DNA of 64,000 bases from Erythrobacter sp. 3-20A1M (GCF_018636735.1 NZ_CP045200.1:1798001-1862000), one strand, 5' to 3'. Shown: positions 38,612 to 48,295, numbered from the stretch's first letter. Numbers and translations: made by a program. The notes: generated by a model not told the origin, from the letters alone.

Positions 38612-38884
38612 ATGCGTAAGATCGTTCTCGCTGCCGCCGTTGCCGGCGCCGCTCTCAGCCTCGCCGCCTGCTCGGAAAAGACCCAGGACGCCGCCGAAAC
38701 GACCGCCGATTCGGCTGCTGCCGACACCAACGCCAACATGGAAGCCGCCGGTGACGCCGTCGACAATGCCGCTGCCGATGCCGGCGAAGCCGTCGAAACC
38801 GGTGCCGCTGCCGCCGACAACGCCGGTGCCGCTGCAGAAGCGACCGTGCAGGACGAGTCGACCGCGGAAGCGCAGGCCGACTAA
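38612..38884 (+). CDS. small Ala/Asp-rich lipoprotein
   Basis: A 90-residue lipoprotein. Signal at about residues 1-19 with lipobox LAAC (Cys20). The mature part is made of Ala, Asp, Glu, Thr and Asn with heptad-like spacing (DAAETTADSAAADTNAN), probably a helical or extended envelope peptide resembling other small alanine-rich entericidin-like or Lpp-like proteins. No function is known. It has its own terminator at 38927 and shares the style, though not the sequence, of the lipoprotein at 53457-53711. The frame is open upstream, but the ATG at 38612 gives the signal peptide. Confidence 0.75.
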   Translation: MRKIVLAAAVAGAALSLAACSEKTQDAAETTADSAAADTNANMEAAGDAVDNAAADAGEAVETGAAAADNAGAAAEATVQDESTAEAQAD

Positions 38885-38890
38885 TTCGGT

Positions 38891-38956
38891 TGCCGCCATC
38901 GCAGGATGGCGGACGACAAAAAGAAAGGGCGCGGTCGATGGCCGCGCCCTTTTCTT
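38891..38956. terminator. two hairpins, the second a bidirectional Rho-independent terminator
   Basis: The second stem, GGGCGCGG (38927-38934) with CCGCGCCC (38942-38949), is followed by TTTTCTT on the plus strand and by TTTCTTTTT on the minus strand, so it can end both the lipoprotein gene and the convergent beta-lactamase-like gene. An extra stem, CCGCCATC with GATGGCGG, precedes it at 38893-38912. Confidence 0.85.
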
Positions 38957-39015
38957 ATGTCCGGTTGCCTTTTGACGCCTTTGGCAGGATTCGCGGAGCG
39001 GAACCGAGGCCGGTT

Positions 39016-40029
39016 TCAATGCCCGCCGTAAGTCGCTGCGGTATAGTGCGTTGCGGGAGAACGGGCTGCGTAGCCATCGTAAAGCGCCCGGGCGATGGAG
39101 GCGATCTTCGCCTCTCGCGCCGAACGCGAGCCCTGGCCGGTGACGTAAATCGCCAAGGCGAAGGCGCGCCCGTCGGGCATGCGGATGATCCCGACATCAC
39201 TCGACGTATTGTTGAGCGAACCGGTCTTGTGCAGCACTTGTGCCGAGGACGGGATCAGCTTCGGAATGCGGCGCGTACCGGTGCGCGTGCGGCTCATCGC
39301 GCCGAGCAACACCTTGCGGCTCTTGTCTGACAGGAAGCGTCCTTGCTGCAAGCCTGTCAACAAATCGATCATGGCAAGCGGGGTGGCGCTGTCCCGGGCA
39401 TCGATCTGGTAGGCGGGATCGAATTCACCGTCGTCGCGCACCAGCGTGGCGATATCGCGCGTCAGGTTGAACTCGCGGATCCCGTTGCGGCGGACCCAGG
39501 CGTTGACCGCTTCGGGCCCTCCAACCGCGCGCAACAGCCCATCGGTCGCGTAATTGTTCGACCGGGTGATCATCTGTTCGATCAGGTCGATCGCGGGCAT
39601 GGCCTTCCCCTCGCGCACGGGGGCGCGGGCACTGGAATATTTGCCCGAGCTGACGGGATAGAGCATCGGAAATTCGCTGTTGAGCGTCCATTTGCCCTGC
39701 TCTACACCTTCCAGGAAAGTGCAAGCAATGGCGATCTTGCTGGTGCTCGCCATCGGGAAGCGTTGCTCCCCCAGAACGGAAATCTGCTCGCCCGTGGAAA
39801 GGTCGACCGCGGCAACCCCGATACGCCCGTCGGACGCATTCGCCAGCTGAGCGATGCGACGCGCGAAATCGGTATCGTAGACGGCCTCGAAGCTGCGCGG
39901 AGCGCGAACCTCGGTTCCCAGCATGCTGTCGAACGACGCCTCGAGATTGGTGGTCTGCGCTGCTGCGGGTACTGTCGCGATAGCGAGGGCGATCCCGGCC
40001 GCCGCGAGCGAAAAGAATTTCGAAACCAT
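39016..40029 (-). CDS. class A beta-lactamase-like serine hydrolase
   Basis: A 337-residue periplasmic protein with a signal peptide (about 1-24, ending AAAQ). It has the penicilloyl-serine transferase motifs: active-site Ser95-Thr-Ser-Lys98, Ser157-Asn-Asn159 in place of SDN, and Lys268-Thr-Gly270. The omega-loop differs from standard enzymes. The usual ExxLN is absent; the only Glu in the loop is Glu202, followed by DARDSATP, with an apparent insertion before it and a shorter spacing after. It may be a slow beta-lactamase or a related peptidase. No ampR-like regulator is adjacent. Chromosomal and isolated, so resistance is not implied. Confidence 0.8.
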   Translation of the reverse strand: MVSKFFSLAAAGIALAIATVPAAAQTTNLEASFDSMLGTEVRAPRSFEAVYDTDFARRIAQLANASDGRIGVAAVDLSTGEQISVLGEQRFPMASTSKIAIACTFLEGVEQGKWTLNSEFPMLYPVSSGKYSSARAPVREGKAMPAIDLIEQMITRSNNYATDGLLRAVGGPEAVNAWVRRNGIREFNLTRDIATLVRDDGEFDPAYQIDARDSATPLAMIDLLTGLQQGRFLSDKSRKVLLGAMSRTRTGTRRIPKLIPSSAQVLHKTGSLNNTSSDVGIIRMPDGRAFALAIYVTGQGSRSAREAKIASIARALYDGYAARSPATHYTAATYGGH

Positions 40030-40292
40030 AATCCCCGTCTAACCCCTGCATGGTTGTCAGAGCCTTAACGGCCCCGCGATCCGCAGGCGCATCATTTTGC
40101 CTCCTTACCCGGATGGCCAACCGCAATGCGACAGGCGACTCCATACACGCGACGAACTGCCGGAACAGGTGCGACCATGGCGATCGAACGGCCCGCTCCG
40201 ATGGGAGCGAGCCGCCGAAATATACGAACTTTTTGGGGGTTCGATCTGCCGCCCTTTTCAGACGTCGGCGGCACGATCACTCATCGATCGGC

Positions 40293-40700
40293 TCAGGCGG
40301 CGACGATCGCCTGCTCGATCTTGGCAAGGGGTTCGCCGGTAAGCGCCTTGTCGATCTCTCCGACCAGCCGGGCTTTCAGTTCCTTGTGATAATGGCGTCG
40401 CATTTCGCCCAGCGTCTTGGGGTCGGCGATCACGAGCAGATCCTTGATCTCGTTCTCGAGCACCTTTCCGTTGAGCCATTCGGCCGCAGCTGCCCCATGG
40501 GCCAGTTCGTTGAGATCGGTTTCACCGGTCCGCTGGCTGGCCGAATCCTGATGTCGCACGCCAGCGCTGAAGTTCGTGCCTTCGATATCGGGCGTATCGG
40601 TCGCGGTAAGCTTGGGTTCGAAGATCGCGCCGCTGTTGCGCAACATCACGAAACGTTGGCCATCGACCAGTGCGACATGGGCATTCTGCGGTAGTTTCAT
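40293..40700 (-). CDS. host attachment family protein (baeRF-like)
   Basis: A 135-residue protein. Its patterns VALVDGQRFVMLRNSG (about residues 8-23), GTNFSAGVRHQDSASQR (about 42-58), LLVIADPKTLGEMR (about 88-101) and HYHKELKARLVGEIDKALT (about 103-121) match the small 'host attachment' proteins known in alphaproteobacteria, a group related in fold to the C-terminal domain of release factor eRF1. The name comes from Agrobacterium; the biochemical role is unknown. The ATG at 40700 has GAGGAGA a few bases upstream. It is located downstream of groEL behind a terminator. Confidence 0.75.
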   Translation of the reverse strand: MKLPQNAHVALVDGQRFVMLRNSGAIFEPKLTATDTPDIEGTNFSAGVRHQDSASQRTGETDLNELAHGAAAAEWLNGKVLENEIKDLLVIADPKTLGEMRRHYHKELKARLVGEIDKALTGEPLAKIEQAIVAA

Positions 40701-40797
40701 CGAGGTCTCCTCTCTTGTTGGATGGTATGTCGTGGAAACGGGTGAAACGCCCCGCGGGTCCATGCGAGCGGTTCGGATGTGCGGAAGAACGCGAAAA

Positions 40798-40827
40798 AAG
40801 GCCCGGCGGATCGCTCCGCCGGGCCTT
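40798..40827 (-). terminator. Rho-independent terminator after groEL
   Basis: A 13-bp perfect stem AAGGCCCGGCGGA (40798-40810) with TCCGCCGGGCCTT (40815-40827) and a four-base loop. On the minus strand it is followed by TTTTTTCGC, so it ends the groES-groEL transcript and separates it from the host-attachment-like gene. Confidence 0.9.
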
Positions 40828-40864
40828 CTTGTCTGTCGGCTGGTAGGCCGGATAAACGGTCGGC

Positions 40865-42541
<1,677 letters not shown>

Positions 42542-42573
42542 TTAGTTGAGGAAGTACAGACGGAGAGATCGGC

Positions 42574-42861
42574 TCAGCCGATGATCCCCATGATGTCGCT
42601 TTCCTTCATGATCAGCAGGTCTTCGCCGTCGAGCTTCACCTCGGTGCCGGACCACTTGCCGAACAGGATGCGGTCGCCTTCCTTGACGTCGAGCGGAGTG
42701 ACCTTGCCGTCTTCGGCCTTGGCGCCCGAACCGACGGCTACGATTTCGCCCTCGCTCGGCTTTTCCTTGGCGCTGTCGGGAATGATGATCCCGCCGGCGG
42801 TCTTTTCCTCGGCTTCGATGCGACGGACCAGTACGCGGTCGTGCAGCGGACGAAATGCCAT
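42574..42861 (-). CDS. groS: co-chaperonin GroES (10 kDa)
   Basis: Heptameric lid of the GroEL chamber. 95 residues, with [27 protein letters not shown] (read over about 3-29), the mobile loop EEKTAGGII and the C-terminal ESDIMGIIG. The ATG at 42861 is preceded by GAGAGG on the minus strand. A promoter at 42931-42959 and a CIRCE operator at 42897-42923 lie directly upstream, which points to HrcA-controlled heat-shock expression. Confidence 0.98.
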   Translation of the reverse strand: MAFRPLHDRVLVRRIEAEEKTAGGIIIPDSAKEKPSEGEIVAVGSGAKAEDGKVTPLDVKEGDRILFGKWSGTEVKLDGEDLLIMKESDIMGIIG

Positions 42862-42896
42862 GTTGTGACCTCTCAGATTACGTTGATGAATATCCG

Positions 42897-42923
42897 TTGG
42901 CACTCACCGGTGGAGAGTGCCAG
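42897..42923 (-). promoter_or_regulatory. CIRCE element (HrcA operator) of groES-groEL
   Basis: TTGGCACTC, nine spacer bases, GAGTGCCAG. This is the classical CIRCE inverted repeat (consensus TTAGCACTC-N9-GAGTGCTAA) with one changed base in each arm. It lies between the promoter and the groES start, as expected for HrcA repression. hrcA itself is not in the window. Confidence 0.92.
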
Positions 42924-42930
42924 CAGGGCG

Positions 42931-42959
42931 CATATGTGTGCGACCCACATGGTCGTCAA
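42931..42959 (-). promoter_or_regulatory. groES-groEL promoter
   Basis: On the minus strand, TTGACG (42959-42954) and CATATG (42936-42931) are separated by exactly 17 bases, a good sigma-70-type promoter. The predicted start of transcription falls at the upstream edge of the CIRCE element, so bound HrcA would block it. Confidence 0.7.
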
Positions 42960-42999
42960 GCTGTGTTCATCAAGAAATTAGGGGCCGGTCGTGCCTCCT

Positions 43000-44409
43000 C
43001 TACGCCGGGTCGGCGGGCGCGTCCGTCACGGTCAGTCCAAGGTCCCGGCGTCGCGCCCAGCGCCATAGCAACAATGCGGCCGCGACGCCCAGGCCGGTCG
43101 CCAATCCGATCCACACGCCCGTACCCCGCAATGGCGTGTAGAAGCCGAGGAACAGCGCCGTGCCAAACCCCGGAACCCAATAGGCGAAGGCGGCAATCGT
43201 CATCGGTACGCGCGTGTCCTGCAGACCGCGCAGCGCCCCGGCGGCGACCGCCTGGATGCCGTCGACGAGTTGGAACGCGGCCGCGACTTTCAGGAATCGC
43301 AGCGCAAATACCACAAGGCCCGCATTCGCCGCTGCGAAGGGGTCGATATAGATCGCCAGCAGCGGCACGGGTGCCAGCAGCATCGCCAGCGCGGTCGCCA
43401 CCATGAAGCCCGCGCCCAGCGCGATCCCGCTCCACCCGGCGCGCCGGATCCCGACCGGATCGCGCGCCCCGTAATGATAGCCGACGCGAATGGTCGCCGC
43501 CTGGCCGATCCCGAACGGCACCTGGAAGGCAAGAGCTGCGATCTGCAGGGCGATGGTATGCGCGGCGAGCTCGGTCGCGCCGATCCGCCCCATCAGGAAC
43601 GCGGCGGCGCCGAAGATCCCCGCCTCCGCCGTGATCGTCAACCCGATGGGCGTCCCGATGACCACGATCTGGCGCAACCGCTGCCAGTCGGGCCGCCAGA
43701 CATTGCCGAAGATGTGATAGACATGCAGCCGCGGATCCAAACGGATGGCAACGATATAGGCGAGCGCGGTCACGACACCCGTCGTGATCGTCGCCACCGC
43801 CGCTCCCGCCAGCCCCAGTGCCGGGGCACCCCAGTTTCCGAATATGAAGGCGTAATTCGCCAGCGCGTTCACCCCGATCCCGCCCGCGGTGATGACGGTC
43901 GCGAATAGCGGTCGGCCCAGGGCGGAGACGAATGTCCTGAGCACGTTGACGATCAGCATCGGGATCATCGACCAGATCAGCACGCGGTTGTACTCGTTCG
44001 CCAGCGAGATGATCGCGGACTCCTGTCCCGTTGCACGCATCAGTGCGGGGAGAGCGAGACACGCGGCCATGCCCAGCGCGCCGGTGATGACAGCCAGCCA
44101 CAGCGCCATGCGGGTCGCCCGGCGCACTATGCGCAGCGCCGGAGCGCGCGCGCCCAGCGCCTCCGCGATCAGCGGCGCGACGGCGCCGGTCAGGCCGGAC
44201 AGCGCCCACAGCACCAGGCCGAACAGCGCCACCACGATCGCCGACGCGGCCAGCGGCGCCTCTCCCAGCCGACCGATGAAGATCACGTCGACCGCATAAG
44301 TCAGCATCTGCAGCAGGTTCGCCGCCGCCAGCGGCCAGCCGAGCCGCAGCGTCGCCGCGAGCTCGCCGCGCCATGAAGGCGTTTCCACGATGGATGAGGA
44401 TGGTCGCAA
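43000..44409 (-). CDS. MATE-family multidrug/toxic compound efflux protein
   Basis: A 469-residue inner-membrane exporter with about twelve helices, of the NorM-like MATE family that expels cationic compounds in exchange for sodium or protons. Seen: LGWPLAAANLLQMLTYAVDVIFIGRLG (over about 23-49), the second-half repeat IGTPIGLTITAEAGIFGAAAFLMGRIG (over about 249-275), and QVPFGIGQAATIRVGYHYGA near 295. The first codon is uncertain: TTG at 44409 gives the full-length N-terminus, and GTG at 44388 is the alternative; neither has a clear ribosome site. It is divergent from the PEPxxWA pair. Confidence 0.9.
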   Translation of the reverse strand: MRPSSSIVETPSWRGELAATLRLGWPLAAANLLQMLTYAVDVIFIGRLGEAPLAASAIVVALFGLVLWALSGLTGAVAPLIAEALGARAPALRIVRRATRMALWLAVITGALGMAACLALPALMRATGQESAIISLANEYNRVLIWSMIPMLIVNVLRTFVSALGRPLFATVITAGGIGVNALANYAFIFGNWGAPALGLAGAAVATITTGVVTALAYIVAIRLDPRLHVYHIFGNVWRPDWQRLRQIVVIGTPIGLTITAEAGIFGAAAFLMGRIGATELAAHTIALQIAALAFQVPFGIGQAATIRVGYHYGARDPVGIRRAGWSGIALGAGFMVATALAMLLAPVPLLAIYIDPFAAANAGLVVFALRFLKVAAAFQLVDGIQAVAAGALRGLQDTRVPMTIAAFAYWVPGFGTALFLGFYTPLRGTGVWIGLATGLGVAAALLLWRWARRRDLGLTVTDAPADPA

Positions 44410-44648
44410 TGGTCGATCCGATATCGGCTGGGCAACCCGTTCCCGCTACGGGACGCGCGTCGCCCAGGTCCGGTAGGGCGTGCTGGCGAGGTTGAGAACC
44501 CGCAAACCGGCATTTCCAGCGAAGCGGCCGGCCCTACTTCTTGGACCCATCCGGTTCGATGTATTGTTTTGGAACAATTCTTGGTGGACCCCCAAAAAAA
44601 CCGTATCCAGCCATCGGAAATACCGTTATTGGTTAATCGGAGTTTAAC

Positions 44649-44702
44649 TATACTGCCACGCTGGGACGGCTTTTCCCGATACTACCAAGTGGCAGTATCG
44701 GG
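44649..44702 (+). promoter_or_regulatory. overlapping inverted repeats before the PEPxxWA-CTERM pair
   Basis: Three arms: ATACTGCCAC (44650-44659), CCCGATACT (44675-44683) and GTGGCAGTATCGGG (44689-44702). The third can pair perfectly with the first over ten bases or with the second over nine, not with both. In DNA terms ATACTACCAAGTGGCAGTAT (44679-44698) is a near-perfect 20-bp palindrome and ATACTGCCA recurs as a half-site at 44650. TATACT at 44649-44654 could be a -10 box. The gene's ribosome site (GAGGGG at 44708) starts six bases after arm three. Confidence 0.6.
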
Positions 44703-44720
44703 CGGATGAGGGGAAACGAA

Positions 44721-45281
44721 ATGAAGCTTGCTTACGCGGTCGCACCCACGTCACTCTTTGCCCTCGTCGGTATGGCGGGGCCGGCTAGCGCTGCCACGAC
44801 GGTGGATGTGGATTACGCGCCGACCGTGGATGGCACGCCCATTACGATCGGCGGTGCCGCTGCCCCGCAATACACCTTCAAGCTCGATGTGCCGACGCCG
44901 GATGAGTTCGGCGGTGCCGGACCGACCAAGACGCGTATCTACGCCAATGGCAACGCTAAGATCGGTTCTCCCGGGGAACCCGCGAACTATAGTTCGGTCG
45001 AGACCAATCTGGGCTTTGGTTACGGGGGCGACGGCATTCCCTTCCCGATCTACACCAATGGCGAATTCTCGTTGCGGTTCGATATCGGTGATACCCGCTA
45101 TTCGGGCACAGCGACCGTCGATGGCGCGGGGAACCACATCTCGCAGATCAGCTACGAGGCCTTGGGTGCAGGCGGCGTGCCGGAACCGGCGACCTGGGCG
45201 CTGATGATCCTGGGCATGGGTGCCGCCGGCGCGGCGATGCGCCGCCGCAATCAGGTCGCCCCGCGCCCCGCGATCGCGTAA
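44721..45281 (+). CDS. PEPxxWA-CTERM sorting domain protein, copy 1
   Basis: A 186-residue exported protein. Signal peptide at about residues 1-24 (ending ASAA), a beta-rich mature domain with repeated T-V/I-D-V-D-Y and GTPITIGGAA elements, and a C-terminal sorting tail VPEPATWALMILGMG followed by a short hydrophobic stretch and MRRRN. This tail is the PEPxxWA variant typical of sphingomonads, thought to be processed by an exosortase-type system linked to exopolysaccharide; no exosortase gene is in the window. The ATG at 44721 has GAGGGGA seven bases upstream. It is paralogous to the next gene. Confidence 0.85.
   Translation: MKLAYAVAPTSLFALVGMAGPASAATTVDVDYAPTVDGTPITIGGAAAPQYTFKLDVPTPDEFGGAGPTKTRIYANGNAKIGSPGEPANYSSVETNLGFGYGGDGIPFPIYTNGEFSLRFDIGDTRYSGTATVDGAGNHISQISYEALGAGGVPEPATWALMILGMGAAGAAMRRRNQVAPRPAIA
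45144..45281 (+). repeat. direct repeat, unit 1 (3' end of PEPxxWA gene 1)
   Basis: The last 138 bases of this gene reappear without gaps, 520 bp downstream, as the end of the second gene (45664-45801), with only scattered single-base changes. The repeat encodes the sorting tail and the segment before it, and shows recent duplication or conversion. Confidence 0.85.
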
Positions 45282-45309
45282 CAATATTCAGTTAGAGGGG
45301 AACTGTTTC

Positions 45310-45801
45310 ATGAAAGCTTCGACGATCGCCAAGCCGGCCGCTCTCTTCGCATTAGCGGGCATGGCGGGCCAAGCCCACGCCGCGACCACGATCGACGTGG
45401 ACTACGACGCGAGCCCTGACGGCACTCCGATCACGATCGGCGGCGCTTCAAGTGCACAATACACGTTTTTTAGTCCATCCGGGGGTTTTACAAAAGCATT
45501 TCTGGCGGCGAACGGCACGGCTAGAATAGGCTTACCCGGGGAGCCTACTGACCGCGGGGGTGTTTATGTGCAGGACGATAAGACCTACTCGCTTCTCTTC
45601 GATATCGGCGCTTCCCGTTATTCTGGCACTGCCACGGTGGACTCCACTGGCTACAAGGTCACCCAAATCAGCTACGAGGCACTAAGCGCGGGCGGTGTGC
45701 CGGAACCCGCGACCTGGGCGCTAATGATCCTGGGCCTGGGTGCCGCCGGCGCGGCGATGCGTCGCCGCAATCAGGCCGCGCCGCGCCCCGCGATCGCGTA
45801 A
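45310..45801 (+). CDS. PEPxxWA-CTERM sorting domain protein, copy 2
   Basis: A 163-residue paralogue of the gene 28 bp upstream, with the same plan: signal peptide (about 1-24, ending AHAA), TTIDVDYDASPDGTPITIGGA, a shortened variable middle, ISYEAL, and the VPEPATWALMILGLG tail with MRRRN. The middle (about 45470-45530) is clearly poorer in G+C than its surroundings. The ATG at 45310 has GAGGGGA upstream. It is probably in one transcript with copy 1. Its last 31 bp overlap the convergent GNAT gene. Confidence 0.85.
   Translation: MKASTIAKPAALFALAGMAGQAHAATTIDVDYDASPDGTPITIGGASSAQYTFFSPSGGFTKAFLAANGTARIGLPGEPTDRGGVYVQDDKTYSLLFDIGASRYSGTATVDSTGYKVTQISYEALSAGGVPEPATWALMILGLGAAGAAMRRRNQAAPRPAIA
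45664..45801 (+). repeat. direct repeat, unit 2 (3' end of PEPxxWA gene 2)
   Basis: Second copy of the 138-bp unit at 45144-45281, in the same frame and of the same length. The repeat also contributes the end of the convergent GNAT reading frame at 45771-45801. Confidence 0.85.
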
Positions 45802-46670
45802 TAGTAATTCTCTTCCGTCGATAGATGCTCGGCCCCGGTCCTGCGGGCCAGGCCGAGCGTGTCGCGGTTGTCGTGCGCGCAATCGAACAGGTACCAGTCG
45901 CAGGTCGATTCCGCGCCGGTGCGGGTGGTTTCGGTCAGCACCAGGACATTCGCCCAGCCACCTCGCACTTCGGGTGACACGACGGTACAGATGATCTCGC
46001 TATTGTCCCCGTCGGCAAGACGCCGGGTGAGCACCGCGCCCGCGACCACACCGTTGATTTCGAGTACGCGGCTGCGGTCGAGATCGATCGCCGAGCGCCG
46101 CGTGGGGTCCTTCAGCGCTTGCGCGATCCATCCGCCGATCGCGGGGGACGCGCCGCGCACCTCGCGCCGCACCAGCGCCGCGACCGCCGCTGCATTGTTT
46201 CCGTCCAGCCGGACGCATGTCGCTCCGTCGGGAATGCGGTCGTGACGGCGGAGGCGATCGAGAATCGAGACGAGATGCGCGTACAGCCTCTGCGCATCGC
46301 CTCGGAAGCGCAACTGGCGATACCGGGGCTCCATCCCCATGGCTTTCGCGAAGGCGGGGGCGGGCTCCCCCTCAACCAGCGGGCGGATCGCCCACAGCGC
46401 CGGTGCCTCCCCCTGCGTCCGCTCGATCAGCGCACGCGCCAGCGCGCGGCCCACGCCCGCCCGGCGATGATCGGGCATGACATGAATCCACGCCGGGAAG
46501 CCGGGCGGGTCGCCCCAGCTCTGCCAGCCGATGCCGCCAGCACCCAGCATCGCGCCATTTCCGTCGCGCGCGACGAATGCGACGATCTGCGTTCCGGCAA
46601 GCGGTGCCAGCAGGGGCAGAATCTCCGGCATCTGAGCATCGCCCGCGCGTTCGATCGAGACATCGTTCAT
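45771..46670 (-). CDS. GNAT-family N-acetyltransferase
   Basis: A 299-residue protein with a GNAT domain in its N-terminal half: the acetyl-CoA loop VMPDHRRAGVGRALARALIE (about residues 64-83) with the preceding FPAWIHV strand. The C-terminal half (about 120-295) looks like a second, diverged GNAT-like or unassigned domain, with SAIDLDRSRVLEINGVVAGAVL. The substrate is unknown. The gene is convergent with the PEPxxWA pair and overlaps its end by 31 bp; it is divergent from the phosphatase-fold protein. Confidence 0.8.
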   Translation of the reverse strand: MNDVSIERAGDAQMPEILPLLAPLAGTQIVAFVARDGNGAMLGAGGIGWQSWGDPPGFPAWIHVMPDHRRAGVGRALARALIERTQGEAPALWAIRPLVEGEPAPAFAKAMGMEPRYRQLRFRGDAQRLYAHLVSILDRLRRHDRIPDGATCVRLDGNNAAAVAALVRREVRGASPAIGGWIAQALKDPTRRSAIDLDRSRVLEINGVVAGAVLTRRLADGDNSEIICTVVSPEVRGGWANVLVLTETTRTGAESTCDWYLFDCAHDNRDTLGLARRTGAEHLSTEENYYYAIAGRGAA

Positions 46671-46693
46671 CGCCGCCTGCTATCACGGTTGTC

Positions 46694-48295
46694 ATGAGCG
46701 CAAAACTCCTCGTTATGGGCCTCGCCGGGCTCGATCTCGATACGCTCGACGCGGCGATGCGGCGCGGGGCGTTGCCCACCCTGGCCCGGCTGGCCGGGCG
46801 GGCGCAGGTGCGACCGCTGGTATCGCCCGTCCCCCCGCTCTCGATCGCCGCCTGGGCCACGCTGTCGAGCGGCGTCATGCCGGACGAACACGGCCTGCTC
46901 CTGACCGAAGAACCCGGTCCCTCCGGGCTCAGGCCGGCTGGCAAGGCTTCTTGGCGGATCGCGCCTGTATGGGAGCGGCTGTCCGATGCGGGTATGCAAA
47001 CCGCCAGCCTCGGTTGGCCCGGCACGCTGCCGGGCGCGACATGGACGGGGACGCATATCGACCCGCGCTTCGGCGAGGCGGAAGGGCTGGGGCGCGACGA
47101 CTGGCCCCTGCCGCTTGACGTCGCGCCGGATGCGTTTCGCCAGACGCTGCGCGAATTGCGCGTCCACCCGGCGGAGCTGCCGCGCCAGCTCCTCGCGCCG
47201 CTGCTGACGGAGGCGGACGCCGATCCCGAGCAACGCGCGGCGCGCGAGCGCAAGGTCGCACTCGCGATCGCGCGACTGGCGTCCCTCCATCCGGTCGCGA
47301 CCGAACTGCTGGAAACGGCGGGGGCCGAAGCGATCTTCCTGTACCAGGACTGGTTCGAGGCGGCATGCGCCGCGCTGGGGGTCGAAAGCCCCGCCGATCT
47401 CCCCCCCGCGGCGTGGTTTCTGTTCGACCAGACGCTGCAGCAGATCCTGCAATTGGTGTCGGACGACTGCACCGTGATGGTGCTGTCGCCCGGAGCGCGA
47501 TCGGCCGGCTTCCTGATCGCGCGGGGAGAGCGCTTTCCCCCGGGAACGCGGGCGGCAGGTCTCTCCACGCTGGGGGTTCCGGATTTGGTCCTTGCCGAGT
47601 TCGGTCTCGACGCATCGCGCGGCGGATCGTCCGGGGCCGACGAGAGCGCGGCTGCTCCCATCACCAGCCGCAGCCTCGACGATTTGCTCGCGCTGGCCCC
47701 GCTGCATCAGCCGCAGGTGCGTGCGTGGCATATGCGCTACCGCCTTGCCGAAGCGGAGCTGGCGCTGGCGCGCGACCCGGCGCGGGCGGCGGAGCTGGCG
47801 CGCGCCATCCTGACGGACGAGCCGGACAACATCCTCGCCTGCGGCATCCTCGCCTCCGCCCTCGTCGCCTTGGAAGACGGCGTGGCTGAATTGCCGGAGC
47901 TGGCGGCACGCATCGCCCGACAGGCGCCCGACCATGTCTGGGCCGACCTGATCAACGGGGCCTATTACGCGGCCAGGGGCGATGCGCGCCGCGCGGAACC
48001 TCACCTCGAGCGCGCGGAGCAAAGCCCCTCTCCCGACGATCGCCTGCGCGTGGGTCTCGCGCGGCTGATGCTGGGTCAGGGCGAACGCGCGGCTGGGCTG
48101 TTCCGCGCCGTGCTCGACGAAGCGCCTTACAATGCCGCCGCACTGCAGGCCCTGCTGGCCACGGAACTGCCCGATGCGGACGAGGCGGAAACCCTGCTCG
48201 CGCGCCTGCTCGCGATCATGCCGGACCATCCGCAGGCGCGCGCCGCTTGGACCCAGCTGGCGCAGGCGCGCATGGCGAGGCCGATACCCCGCTAG
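46694..48295 (+). CDS. alkaline-phosphatase-superfamily protein with TPR-like C-terminal region
   Basis: A 533-residue protein. The N-terminal third resembles the type I phosphodiesterase / nucleotide pyrophosphatase group of the alkaline phosphatase superfamily: VMGLAGLDLDTLDAAMRRGALPTLARL and PPLSIAAWATLSSGVMPDEHG (each shown over about residues 6-32 and 45-65). The metal-binding Asp/nucleophile pattern is only partly kept. The second half (about 345-530) is Ala/Leu-rich helical repeats of TPR type. No signal peptide is seen. A role in handling nucleotide or phosphate groups is inference; the substrate is unknown. It starts 23 bp from the divergent GNAT gene. Confidence 0.65.
   Translation: MSAKLLVMGLAGLDLDTLDAAMRRGALPTLARLAGRAQVRPLVSPVPPLSIAAWATLSSGVMPDEHGLLLTEEPGPSGLRPAGKASWRIAPVWERLSDAGMQTASLGWPGTLPGATWTGTHIDPRFGEAEGLGRDDWPLPLDVAPDAFRQTLRELRVHPAELPRQLLAPLLTEADADPEQRAARERKVALAIARLASLHPVATELLETAGAEAIFLYQDWFEAACAALGVESPADLPPAAWFLFDQTLQQILQLVSDDCTVMVLSPGARSAGFLIARGERFPPGTRAAGLSTLGVPDLVLAEFGLDASRGGSSGADESAAAPITSRSLDDLLALAPLHQPQVRAWHMRYRLAEAELALARDPARAAELARAILTDEPDNILACGILASALVALEDGVAELPELAARIARQAPDHVWADLINGAYYAARGDARRAEPHLERAEQSPSPDDRLRVGLARLMLGQGERAAGLFRAVLDEAPYNAAALQALLATELPDADEAETLLARLLAIMPDHPQARAAWTQLAQARMARPIPR

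Noticed and set aside
39016..40029. Acquired antibiotic-resistance gene
   Set aside because: Base composition matches the surroundings, no mobile element is near, and the omega-loop is atypical, so it is treated as a chromosomal core or accessory hydrolase.
40092..40280. Possible 62-codon minus-strand gene between the beta-lactamase-like and host-attachment-like genes
   Set aside because: No ribosome site, no hydrophobic or domain pattern; likely chance.
44571..44720. EcfG-type (GGAAC...GTT) stress promoter before the PEPxxWA pair
   Set aside because: GGAAC is present at about 44571, but no GTT/CGTT occurs at the right distance.
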